Counted from the stretch's first letter, positions 1 to 7,382 are shown. The stretch is DNA of 7,511 nt from Bdellovibrionales bacterium (GCA_005792225.1 SXSP01000502.1:1-7511), one strand, 5' to 3'. The notes: generated by a model not told the origin, from the letters alone. Numbers and translations are program-made.

Positions 1-2582
1 AGACGTATGCGATGTTAAGAGCCGCGCACGCTCGGGCCCGCGAAGGGGGGCGCGTCGTCATCGGAGTCGTCGAAACTCACGGACGGAAGGAGACGGCTGA
101 ACTCGTCGAGAACCTTCCGCTCATCCCGCGAAAGAAGATCGACTATCGCGGGGTTACACTCGAGGAAATGGATCTCGATACCATCCTTGAGAGACGACCC
201 CAGCTTGCCTTAGTTGATGAACTTGCGCATACGAATGCGCCCGGGTCTCGGCACGCCAAACGCTACCAAGACGTTTTGGAACTGATCGATAATGGAATCG
301 ACGTCTACACGACCATTAATGTTCAACACCTGGAGAGTCGAAAAGATCTCATCGAAAAGATCGCGGCCGTCGTCATTCGCGAAACAGTGCCTGACTCGAT
401 TCTCGAACGCGCGGATCAGATCGAAGTGGTCGACATCGCTCCAAACGAACTTCTCAAGCGTCTCAAAGAGGGCAAAGTTTATCTCGGAGAAAACGCGGAC
501 TATGCCGCGCAAAACTTTTTTCGCCTCGATAGTTTGACGGCGTTACGCGAAATCGCGTTGAGATTCACGGCGGAGAAAGTTGATCATGAGCTCCAGGCTT
601 ATCATGAGACGAAGGTGAACGCCGGTCCGTGGCAAACGAACGAGCGATGGATGGTCGCCGTCTCCCACAGCCCTTATTCCGAGAGGCTGATCCGCGCGAC
701 GAGACGACTCGCGTATAATCTTGAGGCGCCGTGGATTGCCGTTCACGTCGACAACGGTGTTCGCTTAAACGACGAAGATCAAAACCAACTCGCAAAAAAT
801 TTGAGTCTTGCGCGCGAGTTGCGGGCAGAGGTGGTGACGACGACCGACACCGACATCGCATCGGCGTTGAAGCGCGTCGCCCGACAAAAAAACGTGACGC
901 AAATCATGGTCGGGCGACCCACGCGCCGTCCACTTAAGGATCACCTCGAAGGTGGGTCACTTCTCGAACGTCTCGTGAGGGAGAGTCAAGAAGTCGACGT
1001 TCACGTCCTCCGGCAGGATGAGCCGGTGCGCATGACGTCGCGATTTCAGATCGGCCTCAATTTCGAGTCTGGATTCATCCCTTATTGGAACGCGCTCTGG
1101 TTTTCGTTCGGCCTTGCGCTCATTTCGGGATTTCTTGAGCCGCTCCTCGGTTACCGCTCCGTTGGGTTTATTTTTCTCCTCGGAGTACTCACGGTGGGAT
1201 GGCTCAGTTCGCTGGGTCCTGTTCTCTTTAGCGCCGCATTAAGCGGCATCATCTGGAATTTCTTTTTTATTCCTCCGAGGCTTACGTTTGCGATTTCGGG
1301 ATCTGACGACATTATCTTGGTTCTTACGTTTTTTGTCGTGGCGCTTATCACCGGAACCCTCACGTCTCGCGTGAAAAAACACGAGCGTCTTTTGAGAGAG
1401 CGGGAAGAACGAGCGAATGTTCTCTACGAGATCCTGAATGATATTGCCAGTAGTTCAGGTCAAGACGAATTCTTAAGACGCGTTTCGAGTCGATTGGCCG
1501 GTGTTCTCGGCGGCAGTTGCGGTGTCATCATCCGTGGTCCCGAAGGAAAGCTTGATCCGATCCATTCCTACCTCGTCTCACCAGGCGAAAAGGAATTCGC
1601 GGTCGCGCAGTGGGCGTTTGCCAACCGGAAGCGCGCGGGCTGGTCGACCGAAACGCTCTCCGAATCAAAATCTCTCTTCGTTCCACTGGAGGGAAACGAC
1701 GAAATTGTCGGCGTGCTGCTTTTTGAGCCGAAACGAAAGAGAACGTTGACGCTCGAGCAAGAAAATCTGCTGCTCTCGGTCTGTCGTCAGCTCGGTCTTG
1801 CGCTCGAGAGGCACTTTGCGCAAAAAAAATTGCTGGAAGCCGAGCGCCTCCGCGAATCAGAAAAGCTTCATCAGACACTCCTCAACTCCATCTCGCACGA
1901 AATGCGAACGCCGCTCACTGCGATTTTGGGAACGGCCGCGGTGTTGAGTGACGAGTCGAATCCGAAATCCGCCGAGATGCGAATGTCTCTCGCCGCGGAT
2001 CTCACGGCCGCGGGCCTCAGGCTAAACCGGGTCGTTGAAAATTTGCTCGACATGAGCCGCCTCAATTCCGGTGCTCTGGCTCTGAGACGGGAATGGCATG
2101 ACATTCGTGATCTCACTGGCGTTGCTGTGAGCCGAATCGGACGCGAACTCGAGACCCATCGTTTGAAGACGGAGCTTCCAGAAGATCTTCCGCTGGTTGA
2201 AATCGATTTCAGACTCTTTGAGCATGCGCTCACCAACATCCTTCTCAATGCGGCGTCGTACACGCCAAAGGGAACCGAAATCCGAGTCCGCGCGGCGGTT
2301 CGCGACAGCGAAATCGTCATCATGATTGAAGATGATGGACCGGGAGTTCCCTCCGAATCCATTCCTCATTTATTCGATAAGTTCTACCGTGTTCCGGGAA
2401 CACCCGCAGGGGGAACGGGCCTTGGACTTTCCATCGTGAGGGGAATCGTGGAGTTGCACGCGGGCCAAGTTTCAGTGGAAAATAGGGGCGAAGGTGGCGC
2501 GCGATTTAAGATCACCCTCCCGTTGGGAGCGCCTCCAGTATTACCGAGAGACCTCGATGACGAAAATCCTGATCGTAGATGA
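1..2582 (+). CDS. kdpD: Sensor histidine kinase KdpD (5'-partial)
   Basis: Membrane sensor kinase of the K+ limitation/turgor system, which phosphorylates KdpE. The reading frame is open from the left edge: bases 1-2 (ag) fit the end of a Lys codon, followed by T-Y-A-M. This is the tail of the KdpD Walker A motif (GVGKTYAM), so roughly 30 N-terminal residues lie outside the window. Counting from the Met at base 12: the KdpD N-terminal domain follows, with LVDELAHTN at 67-75; a universal-stress-like domain at about 212-336; four closely spaced membrane segments at about 361-379, 383-400, 402-421 and 434-451; a basic stretch after the last one; and a GAF-like region at about 475-600. The kinase core has phospho-acceptor H629 in SHEMRTPL, N box N742/N746, G1 box DDGPG 774-778, F box 788-792 and G2 box GGTGLGL 800-806. 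All kinase motifs are intact. The length (856 plus the missing part) matches the roughly 890-residue E. coli protein. The 3' end overlaps kdpE. Confidence 0.96.
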   Translation, partial: TYAMLRAAHARAREGGRVVIGVVETHGRKETAELVENLPLIPRKKIDYRGVTLEEMDLDTILERRPQLALVDELAHTNAPGSRHAKRYQDVLELIDNGIDVYTTINVQHLESRKDLIEKIAAVVIRETVPDSILERADQIEVVDIAPNELLKRLKEGKVYLGENADYAAQNFFRLDSLTALREIALRFTAEKVDHELQAYHETKVNAGPWQTNERWMVAVSHSPYSERLIRATRRLAYNLEAPWIAVHVDNGVRLNDEDQNQLAKNLSLARELRAEVVTTTDTDIASALKRVARQKNVTQIMVGRPTRRPLKDHLEGGSLLERLVRESQEVDVHVLRQDEPVRMTSRFQIGLNFESGFIPYWNALWFSFGLALISGFLEPLLGYRSVGFIFLLGVLTVGWLSSLGPVLFSAALSGIIWNFFFIPPRLTFAISGSDDIILVLTFFVVALITGTLTSRVKKHERLLREREERANVLYEILNDIASSSGQDEFLRRVSSRLAGVLGGSCGVIIRGPEGKLDPIHSYLVSPGEKEFAVAQWAFANRKRAGWSTETLSESKSLFVPLEGNDEIVGVLLFEPKRKRTLTLEQENLLLSVCRQLGLALERHFAQKKLLEAERLRESEKLHQTLLNSISHEMRTPLTAILGTAAVLSDESNPKSAEMRMSLAADLTAAGLRLNRVVENLLDMSRLNSGALALRREWHDIRDLTGVAVSRIGRELETHRLKTELPEDLPLVEIDFRLFEHALTNILLNAASYTPKGTEIRVRAAVRDSEIVIMIEDDGPGVPSESIPHLFDKFYRVPGTPAGGTGLGLSIVRGIVELHAGQVSVENRGEGGARFKITLPLGAPPVLPRDLDDENPDRR

Positions 2583-3231
2583 TGAACCTTCTATTTTGCG
2601 CACGCTCCGGTTCAGTTTGGAGCCGCAGGGTTTTCACGTCGAAGAGGCGGCAAACGGCACCGAAGCGCTCGAGGTTGCAAAGCGCTTTCGTCCTCAGCTC
2701 ATCATCTTGGACCTGGGTCTCCCGGATCTCGACGGTCTCGAAGTTTTAAAGGCATTTCGTATTTGGACGAGTGTTCCCGTCATCGTCCTCACAGCAAACG
2801 ATGATGAGCAGACGAAAGTGACGCTCCTTGAAATGGGAGCGGATGACTACGTCACCAAGCCCTTCAGTGCACGCGAACTCCTAGCGCGGATGAATGTAGC
2901 TCTTCGGCACCACCGAAACGACGAGGCTGATTCGCCGACGTTTCAATCGGGCGAACTTAAGATCAATCTTCTCGAACGTCGAGTTGAAGTCGCATTGAAA
3001 ATCGTGAAACTCACGACGACCGAATTTCAGATTGTCGCGGAACTCGTGCGAGCGAGGGGCCAAGTTGTTTCCCAAGAGCATCTTTTAAAGAGTGTCTGGG
3101 GAGTGAATGCCGTCCAAAATCCGCATTACCTTCGAATTTACATGGGTCATATTCGAAAAAAACTCGAAGCCGACTCAAGCCTTCCCAAGCATTTCTTAAC
3201 TGAACCCGGCGTCGGATACCGACTTGTCTAG
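2557..3231 (+). CDS. kdpE: KdpE, OmpR/PhoB-type response regulator
   Basis: DNA-binding response regulator paired with KdpD; in characterised bacteria it activates the kdpFABC K+ pump operon. The protein is 224 residues, against 225 in E. coli. The receiver domain (about 1-115) has acidic pocket D8/D9, phospho-acceptor D52 in LDLGLPDLDG, switch T79 and conserved K101 in the KPF motif. The C-terminal winged helix (about 130-224) contains the segment WGVNAVQNPHYLRIYMGH, characteristic of KdpE rather than of other OmpR-type regulators, and ends with GVGYRLV. I chose the ATG at 2557, which begins MTKILIVDDEP as in KdpE proteins. A GAGAG ribosome-binding motif at 2546-2550 sits six bases before it. 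An upstream in-frame ATG at 2494 would add 21 residues not expected in this family. The gene overlaps the end of kdpD by 26 bases, implying coupled translation. No kdpFABC gene lies downstream. Confidence 0.96.
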   Translation: MTKILIVDDEPSILRTLRFSLEPQGFHVEEAANGTEALEVAKRFRPQLIILDLGLPDLDGLEVLKAFRIWTSVPVIVLTANDDEQTKVTLLEMGADDYVTKPFSARELLARMNVALRHHRNDEADSPTFQSGELKINLLERRVEVALKIVKLTTTEFQIVAELVRARGQVVSQEHLLKSVWGVNAVQNPHYLRIYMGHIRKKLEADSSLPKHFLTEPGVGYRLV

Positions 3232-3420
3232 TGGGTGGTAGCTCTCCCAGTTAGCCGCATTCGCTTGTACAAGGATTAAACGCCTGCGTGCGCGTCACGG
3301 CACTCCGACGGCTCCCTTCTTTGCATTCTCCCGCTCTCGAAAATACGACGGGTTGAGTGTTTCAAAATGAGACGGAGCCTTGGCATCGGGCTTGCCTCTC
3401 TTGGCGGATGAGGGTTCCGA

Positions 3421-3428
3421 AGAGGGAG
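3421..3428 (+). promoter_or_regulatory. Ribosome-binding site deciding the lipoprotein start
   Basis: The purine tract AGAGGGAG lies six bases before the ATG at 3435. It is directly abutted by another in-frame ATG at 3429, which is too close to be served by it. This favours 3435. A second possibility is the ATG at 3468, with a weaker AAGAG at 3459-3463; it would give a shorter signal peptide of more standard form. Confidence 0.55.
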
Positions 3429-3434
3429 ATGAAA

Positions 3435-4103
3435 ATGGTTATCGCAAGCACAAACAATAAGAGTTTGATGAAGATCGTGGGATTGATTCTCGCGATGTTT
3501 GCGCTCGCGGGCTGCCAAAAAGATAAGGCGTCCGTCACGATGAGTTCGAGCTTCATGGGCGTGAGGGGAGCGAGCGGCGTTCAAAACCAGGCCGCGATGA
3601 GTTTGAGCACGCCGGGCGTGGTCTATTCTGATGTCACCAACCAAAACGCGTTTCAACAGGCCGTCGCTGGGCTGCTCTCTACAGACACTCCTGAGGAGAG
3701 TGTCGGCTTTGTCAGTTGCCGGGCTGAGAACAACACGGGTGTCTTCATCGGTGGTCGCGTCGGTGTGAATGGCGGAGTGCTCAACAGTACGAGTTGGGGA
3801 AGCGTGGGTGTAGATCCCAACAGCCTTCTTCTCATCACGGTCTATCATTCGAATGCGGGTGCCGCCGGTCTTCCGAAGCTCCCGTTTAACCGCGCCACCG
3901 GCTACATTTCCGGTCAGTCGGCGATCATTGAATTCTCGGATGCGTATGGCTCAATCAAAATGCAGGGAACCTTTAACGCTCAAAGGTTTCAAGGGACGAT
4001 CTCCTTCGACAACGGAATCCGTTACGATGGTGCTCGCCCCGGAGCGGCTGGCACCCTCGGTTACTTCGATATCGGGACCTGCGAGTTCTTCCGCTGTAAC
4101 TAA
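3435..4103 (+). CDS. Hypothetical lipoprotein (signal peptidase II type)
   Basis: I do not recognise the family. The 222-residue product begins with a basic, polar n-region, then a hydrophobic core (about 14-24) and a lipobox LAGC, with the lipidated Cys at residue 27. Gln follows the Cys, and there is no Asp at +2, so by the E. coli rule it would go to the outer membrane; the rule may not hold in this phylum. The mature part (about 196 residues) has no membrane segment. It is rich in Gly, Ser, Asn and Ala, and its second half looks like alternating beta strands (FIGGRVGVNGG, ITVYHS, AIIEFSDAYG, TISFDNGIRYDG). Three further cysteines (95, 216, 221) could form a disulfide; the last pair sits near the very C-terminus (TCEFFRCN). 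Start chosen by ribosome-binding site; 3468 is the main alternative. It sits alone between kdpE and a hairpin. Function unknown; existence as a gene is well supported by the signal peptide and frame. Confidence 0.82.
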   Translation: MVIASTNNKSLMKIVGLILAMFALAGCQKDKASVTMSSSFMGVRGASGVQNQAAMSLSTPGVVYSDVTNQNAFQQAVAGLLSTDTPEESVGFVSCRAENNTGVFIGGRVGVNGGVLNSTSWGSVGVDPNSLLLITVYHSNAGAAGLPKLPFNRATGYISGQSAIIEFSDAYGSIKMQGTFNAQRFQGTISFDNGIRYDGARPGAAGTLGYFDIGTCEFFRCN

Positions 4104-4113
4104 AGATCGTCGA

Positions 4114-4162
4114 GCGCGCTGCGGCATGCGGTGCGCACGTTCCGTTAGCATCCCGCTTTTTT
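4114..4162 (+). terminator. Possible terminator after the lipoprotein gene
   Basis: Bases 4114-4122 (GCGCGCTGC) can pair along all nine positions, two of them G-U wobbles, with 4128-4136 (GCGGTGCGC) around a five-base loop. A run of six T follows at 4157-4162. The T-run is 20 bases beyond the stem rather than directly after it, so this is not a textbook intrinsic terminator. An alternative, weaker fold pairs ATGCGG (4126-4131) with CC and GCAT up to 4151. It lies 10 bases after the lipoprotein stop and before the next operon. Confidence 0.35.
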
Positions 4163-4200
4163 AATGGACACGGTCGGCTCGCCTGGTTGTAATCGCTGCG

Positions 4201-5352
4201 ATGAGCGACGCGCGACAAAATTCCCATTCACATGATGATCGTGAACTCGGTTACCAACCGTGGTTCTTCAATCGTCAAACTCTTGACTGTGTTGTCGGCG
4301 GCGTTTCGGCGATCGATAGCCCGCGGTTGAACATCCGTGATGAGGAAGAAGCCCGCCAGTTCATTCGCGCCTATGGCTACGATTTCGACGACCCCGAACA
4401 CCGCGAACAACTCTGGGCCACGCACCGTCGCGCGATCTCGCTCATTAAGGAGCAGCTCCTCGATGAGGGCGAAAACATCCCGGAGCGCCTCTACGATCCC
4501 GCTCAGCTCACGGACCTGACCCAGCTTCTCATTCTCGCAAGCTCGAACGACAATAAAGAACTCCAGCGGTGGGCCTGCTCGATTTTGCGCGTGATGCACG
4601 TTTACGTTCACATGCAGAATGATCTCTTCAGTGCCTTCCGAGACGAGATTCAGGCGCAGATCTTAAAGCCGCTTCAAGACGTGATCCTGCAAGATGATAT
4701 CGTGGGTTCCACTCGATTGGGGCCGTCGTTGCCTGGCGGCGGCATCAAGCTCCATAAATTTGAAATCAAGCCGTTTAAAACAACGGCGAGTTCCGTCGTG
4801 AAACTCCTGGCTCGTCCCGAAAAAGTCGCGCTCACTTTGCTCGATAAATTGGGTGTTCGATTCGTGACGAGAACAGTGCAGGATTCTTTTCGCGTCATCA
4901 AATACCTCGTGGATAATCACATCCTCAGTTATCCGCACATCATTCCCGATCAGAGCATCAACACGCTCTACCCCGTGAACCTCTTCATCGAAGTGATGAA
5001 GGAGCTGGGGGAGAAGAGTGATGAAGAACTGGATCCCGAGATGGTGCAAGAGACTCTCAAGCGTCGCCTTGAAACCGAGCGCGAACGGGCAGAGTACCGG
5101 GAGCGACTCAACGAATTTTCCGGGCCTGACTACCGCTTCGTTAAATTCATCTCGCGCAAACTTGTAACTGTTTCTTTGGGCGAGGGTGAGACCAAACGCG
5201 CGTTTCGCTTTTTCTACCCCTACGAGATTCAGATCATGGATTACGAGACATACGTGCGAAATCTCTCAGGCCCCATGGCGCACGACGAGTATAAAAATCG
5301 TCAACGGCGGAAGGCCCGCGAGCGTGTCCTCTCGCTCGAGGCGAGTGAATGA
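4201..5352 (+). CDS. Divergent RelA/SpoT-like nucleotidyltransferase (putative)
   Basis: Soluble protein of 383 residues, no signal peptide or membrane segment. Overall it recalls a family annotated TIGR04552 in Bdellovibrio- and Myxococcus-like genomes (from memory). The N-terminal part (about 35-165) is mainly helical and charged, beginning VVGGVSAIDSPRLN, with no clear HD hydrolase motif. The C-terminal part carries RelA/SpoT synthetase landmarks: S198-x2-K201, D215-x4-R220 in LLDKLGVRFV (D215 aligning with the metal-binding Asp), and E342 in YEIQI. At exactly the spacing seen in RelA/SpoT proteins there follow G357, A360-H361 and Y364-K365. Between them the usual DYIA-PK-NGYQSLH stretch is altered: QSINT occurs at 251-255, then a highly charged helical segment (about 260-307), then D310-Y311 and a strand LVTVSLG. 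Nucleotide specificity and even activity are therefore uncertain. The ATG at 4201 has no good ribosome-binding site, but an in-frame stop at 4162 leaves little room upstream. It overlaps plsC by four bases. Confidence 0.8.
   Translation: MSDARQNSHSHDDRELGYQPWFFNRQTLDCVVGGVSAIDSPRLNIRDEEEARQFIRAYGYDFDDPEHREQLWATHRRAISLIKEQLLDEGENIPERLYDPAQLTDLTQLLILASSNDNKELQRWACSILRVMHVYVHMQNDLFSAFRDEIQAQILKPLQDVILQDDIVGSTRLGPSLPGGGIKLHKFEIKPFKTTASSVVKLLARPEKVALTLLDKLGVRFVTRTVQDSFRVIKYLVDNHILSYPHIIPDQSINTLYPVNLFIEVMKELGEKSDEELDPEMVQETLKRRLETERERAEYRERLNEFSGPDYRFVKFISRKLVTVSLGEGETKRAFRFFYPYEIQIMDYETYVRNLSGPMAHDEYKNRQRRKARERVLSLEASE
5338..5345 (+). promoter_or_regulatory. Ribosome-binding site of plsC inside the upstream gene
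   Basis: GAGGCGAG lies within the last codons of the upstream gene. It is three bases before the ATG at 5349 and six before the in-frame ATG at 5352. The spacing slightly favours 5352; either choice leaves the start overlapping the upstream TGA (5350-5352), an arrangement typical of translational coupling. Confidence 0.5.
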
Positions 5353-6083
5353 TGGAAGTCGCTTTTTCCCACGTTCGTTCGATCGTCGGCGCCGCCTTTA
5401 ATGTGCCCTTTACGATTGCCTGCAGCCTGTTCGTCATTCTTTCGGGCTTCTTGAACTTGCAGAACATCGCGACGCAACTCATGCGGGGCTGGGCCACGGT
5501 CGTCATGTTCGTCTTCGGCATCAAGATTGTCTTTGCGGGTGATCAAAATCTTCCCGATCAAGATGGCGGCATCATCGTCTTCAATCACCAGAGTCACTTC
5601 GACATCCCGGCGATCATGATGACAACGACGAAGAACATCCGCTTCGGAGCGAAGATCGAGCTCTTTAAAATTCCCTTCTTCGGCGCGGCCATGCGCAAAG
5701 TCGGGACGCTTCCCATCGCGCGCGACAATCGAAACGAAGTTCTAAAAATTTACCGCGAGGCGGAGGCGAGGTTAAAGGAGAACACGATTTTCGTTCTCGC
5801 GCCCGAGGGAACTCGGCAGAAGGAGCCCGTGCTCGGCCGATTCAAAAAGGGACCGTTTCTCTTCGCGATCAACGCGCAAGTTCCCATCATTCCCGTCGTC
5901 ATCAAGGGTGCCCACGCGGTCTTGCCGAAAGACAGTTTGGGAGTGAACGTCGGAGCTTGGTCGCGCACGATTCAGCTCGAGTATCTTCCGCCGTTTCCGA
6001 CAAAGGGCATGCGCCCCGAAGATGTCGGAATGCTCTTGGACCGCGTGCGTGAACGGATGGATGAGGCCTACCAACGGCTCTAA
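5349..6083 (+). CDS. plsC: 1-acyl-sn-glycerol-3-phosphate acyltransferase (PlsC family)
   Basis: Membrane-associated enzyme expected to transfer an acyl chain to lysophosphatidic acid, giving phosphatidic acid for phospholipid synthesis. The 244 residues match the usual PlsC length. A hydrophobic N-terminal region (about 13-35, with a second stretch near 48-63) anchors it to the inner membrane. All four family motifs are visible: motif I NHQSHFD with catalytic H80 and D85; motif II around GTLPIAR 119-125, including the phosphate-binding Arg; motif III EGTR at 153-156; motif IV VPIIPVVIKG at 178-187. The start at 5349 overlaps the preceding stop as ATGA; the ATG at 5352 is equally possible. 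The pair is transcribed together. Family members also include acyltransferases acting on lyso-ornithine lipids and other lysophospholipids, so the exact acceptor is not proven by sequence. Confidence 0.92.
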   Translation: MMEVAFSHVRSIVGAAFNVPFTIACSLFVILSGFLNLQNIATQLMRGWATVVMFVFGIKIVFAGDQNLPDQDGGIIVFNHQSHFDIPAIMMTTTKNIRFGAKIELFKIPFFGAAMRKVGTLPIARDNRNEVLKIYREAEARLKENTIFVLAPEGTRQKEPVLGRFKKGPFLFAINAQVPIIPVVIKGAHAVLPKDSLGVNVGAWSRTIQLEYLPPFPTKGMRPEDVGMLLDRVRERMDEAYQRL

Positions 6084-6089
6084 AGACGG

Positions 6090-7382
6090 CTACTTTCGTG
6101 AATCGACGGGGCGCCAGCTGATTCCCTGATCATCCGTGATGACGAGAACGGGTGATTCGAGGCCAACGTTCAATTTTAAAATCACGCGCCTTCCGGCTGC
6201 ATCCTGCGGGCGAATCTCAAGGATTTGCAAACCGCGCGGAGCGGATGTCAGCTTCTTCAGCGTCGAAATCAGAATGTCCCAACGGATCCATTGCTGGAAC
6301 GTTTCCCCGTGATCATCGCTTAAGTAAGGACCGATAAAAATGGAGCCTCCGCCCGCGATCGCGATGGGATAGTTCTTATCTTGAAAAATAGGAATTCTCG
6401 TCCACTCACGGCCGTCGCTCGTGCGGAAGACGCCTTCTGCTGACACAAACTTCAAAGCGGGCATGGCAGGGCTCGAGGCCATGTCGAAGATTTTCCGTTT
6501 GAAGATTTGCGACGTCGTCATCCGTTCGCGAAGGGCTGCGGCTTCGGCCTCTTCGGCCTCGTCGGTGATGGGCCACCAAATATCGCCGATGTCACGAATG
6601 TTCGCCTGGCCCCAACGGAGCGAGCGGGTGGCGAGAATCCGAAGATCAGCGTTAGCGGAAAGAGATCGCACGAGATCTGCGTAGGGAAGCGGAGCCGACC
6701 TCAGAGCGGCGAGGTCGAACAAGGGGCGAGCGCCTTGATGTCCCAACGAACGAACCGAGAGAACATCGTCTCTGCGAACGAACCCTTGACCGACAGATCC
6801 CAGTCGCACTTCCAGCCAGTCGCGCTGTTCGCGCACGACGGCCGCGAAGCGAGATGATTTGATTTGCGTTTGCACGCGCGCGTGGAGGCCGGGGAGGACG
6901 AAGACCGAAGTCTTCGCCGGAAGAAACGCGCGTCTTGATGCCACGTCGAGATCCGCCTTCAAAATTGAAGAAGGAAACCATGACTCATCACTCTCCGGTT
7001 TCGCGAGCGGCTTCGCGAGAACCCATGAGCCGTTCGTTTCAATCACGATCAACTTTGATTTCTTCGGGAGGATTTCGGGACCGAGGGCGTCCATATCCAT
7101 CTCCGTGCGAGTCGGGGTATCTTCCGTGAGTTCCGCCTGCGAAGCTAAGTGAAGCGACGTGATGAGATGATCTTCCGGCAGCCAACCGTAGGCGGAGTCC
7201 TTCGTCTTGACCCGGAACCACTGCTGAAATTGAACGTCTTTCGTTCGGGTCTCGAGCCAGCGCCGGGGATGGTGGCCGGAGGGGAAGCGGCTCTCGAGCT
7301 TCAGGTAAACCGGAGTCGCCTCGGTGGGGGATGACCCGAGGGTCGCGATCAACGCCGGCAAAATGAGAAGAAAATGACGCAT
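6090..7382 (-). CDS. Secreted protein with SH3-like repeats and Asp-box motifs
   Basis: 430 residues. A Sec signal peptide (about 1-22, MRHFLLILPALIATLG then polar, likely cut after TEA) sends it to the periplasm or outside; there is no lipobox Cys. Three successive segments look like bacterial SH3-type barrels: about 42-80 (QQWFRVKTKDSAYGWLPEDHL), 105-145 (SWVLAKP, SWFPSSIL) and 155-210 (RDWLEVRLGSVGQGFVRRDDV). A linker with an acidic helix (about 272-290) leads to a C-terminal part with three Asp-box-like motifs, TSDGREWTRI 321-330, SDDHGETFQQW 355-365 and TDDQGISW 416-423, as in BNR/sialidase-type propellers. Only about 120 residues hold these, too few for a full propeller and with no sialidase active-site context. 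The family is not recognised; binding to cell wall or glycans is a guess from the domains. The ATG at 7382 lacks a clear ribosome-binding site but places the signal peptide at the N-terminus. It converges on plsC. Confidence 0.85.
   Translation of the reverse strand: MRHFLLILPALIATLGSSPTEATPVYLKLESRFPSGHHPRRWLETRTKDVQFQQWFRVKTKDSAYGWLPEDHLITSLHLASQAELTEDTPTRTEMDMDALGPEILPKKSKLIVIETNGSWVLAKPLAKPESDESWFPSSILKADLDVASRRAFLPAKTSVFVLPGLHARVQTQIKSSRFAAVVREQRDWLEVRLGSVGQGFVRRDDVLSVRSLGHQGARPLFDLAALRSAPLPYADLVRSLSANADLRILATRSLRWGQANIRDIGDIWWPITDEAEEAEAAALRERMTTSQIFKRKIFDMASSPAMPALKFVSAEGVFRTSDGREWTRIPIFQDKNYPIAIAGGGSIFIGPYLSDDHGETFQQWIRWDILISTLKKLTSAPRGLQILEIRPQDAAGRRVILKLNVGLESPVLVITDDQGISWRPVDSRK

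Noticed and set aside
2494..2556. Upstream in-frame ATG giving a 21-residue longer KdpE
   Set aside because: The added residues lie entirely within kdpD coding sequence and precede the canonical receiver start MTKILIVDDEP; the better ribosome-binding site serves 2557.
3232..3249. Hairpin TGGG/CCCA directly after the kdpE stop as a terminator
   Set aside because: Only four clean pairs, a mismatch after them and no T-run.
3321..3349. Promoter-like TTGCAT, 17 bases, TACGAC before the lipoprotein gene
   Set aside because: Only about three of six bases match consensus in each box; such a match is expected by chance, and the consensus for this organism is unknown.
3357..3434. Longer N-terminus for the lipoprotein (ATG 3357 or 3429)
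   Set aside because: It would put a long charged, Trp-containing stretch before the signal peptide; the purine tract at 3421-3428 is placed for the ATG at 3435.
4400..4700. HD-type (p)ppGpp hydrolase domain in the N-terminal half of the 383-residue protein
   Set aside because: His residues occur (for example in MHVYVHMQN), but the HD pair and the ED motif of RelA/SpoT hydrolases are not recognisable.
6652..6981. Arg-rich open frames in other frames across the SH3/Asp-box gene and across kdpD
   Set aside because: They are low-complexity, Arg/Ser-rich shadows of the real genes without start signals or family features.
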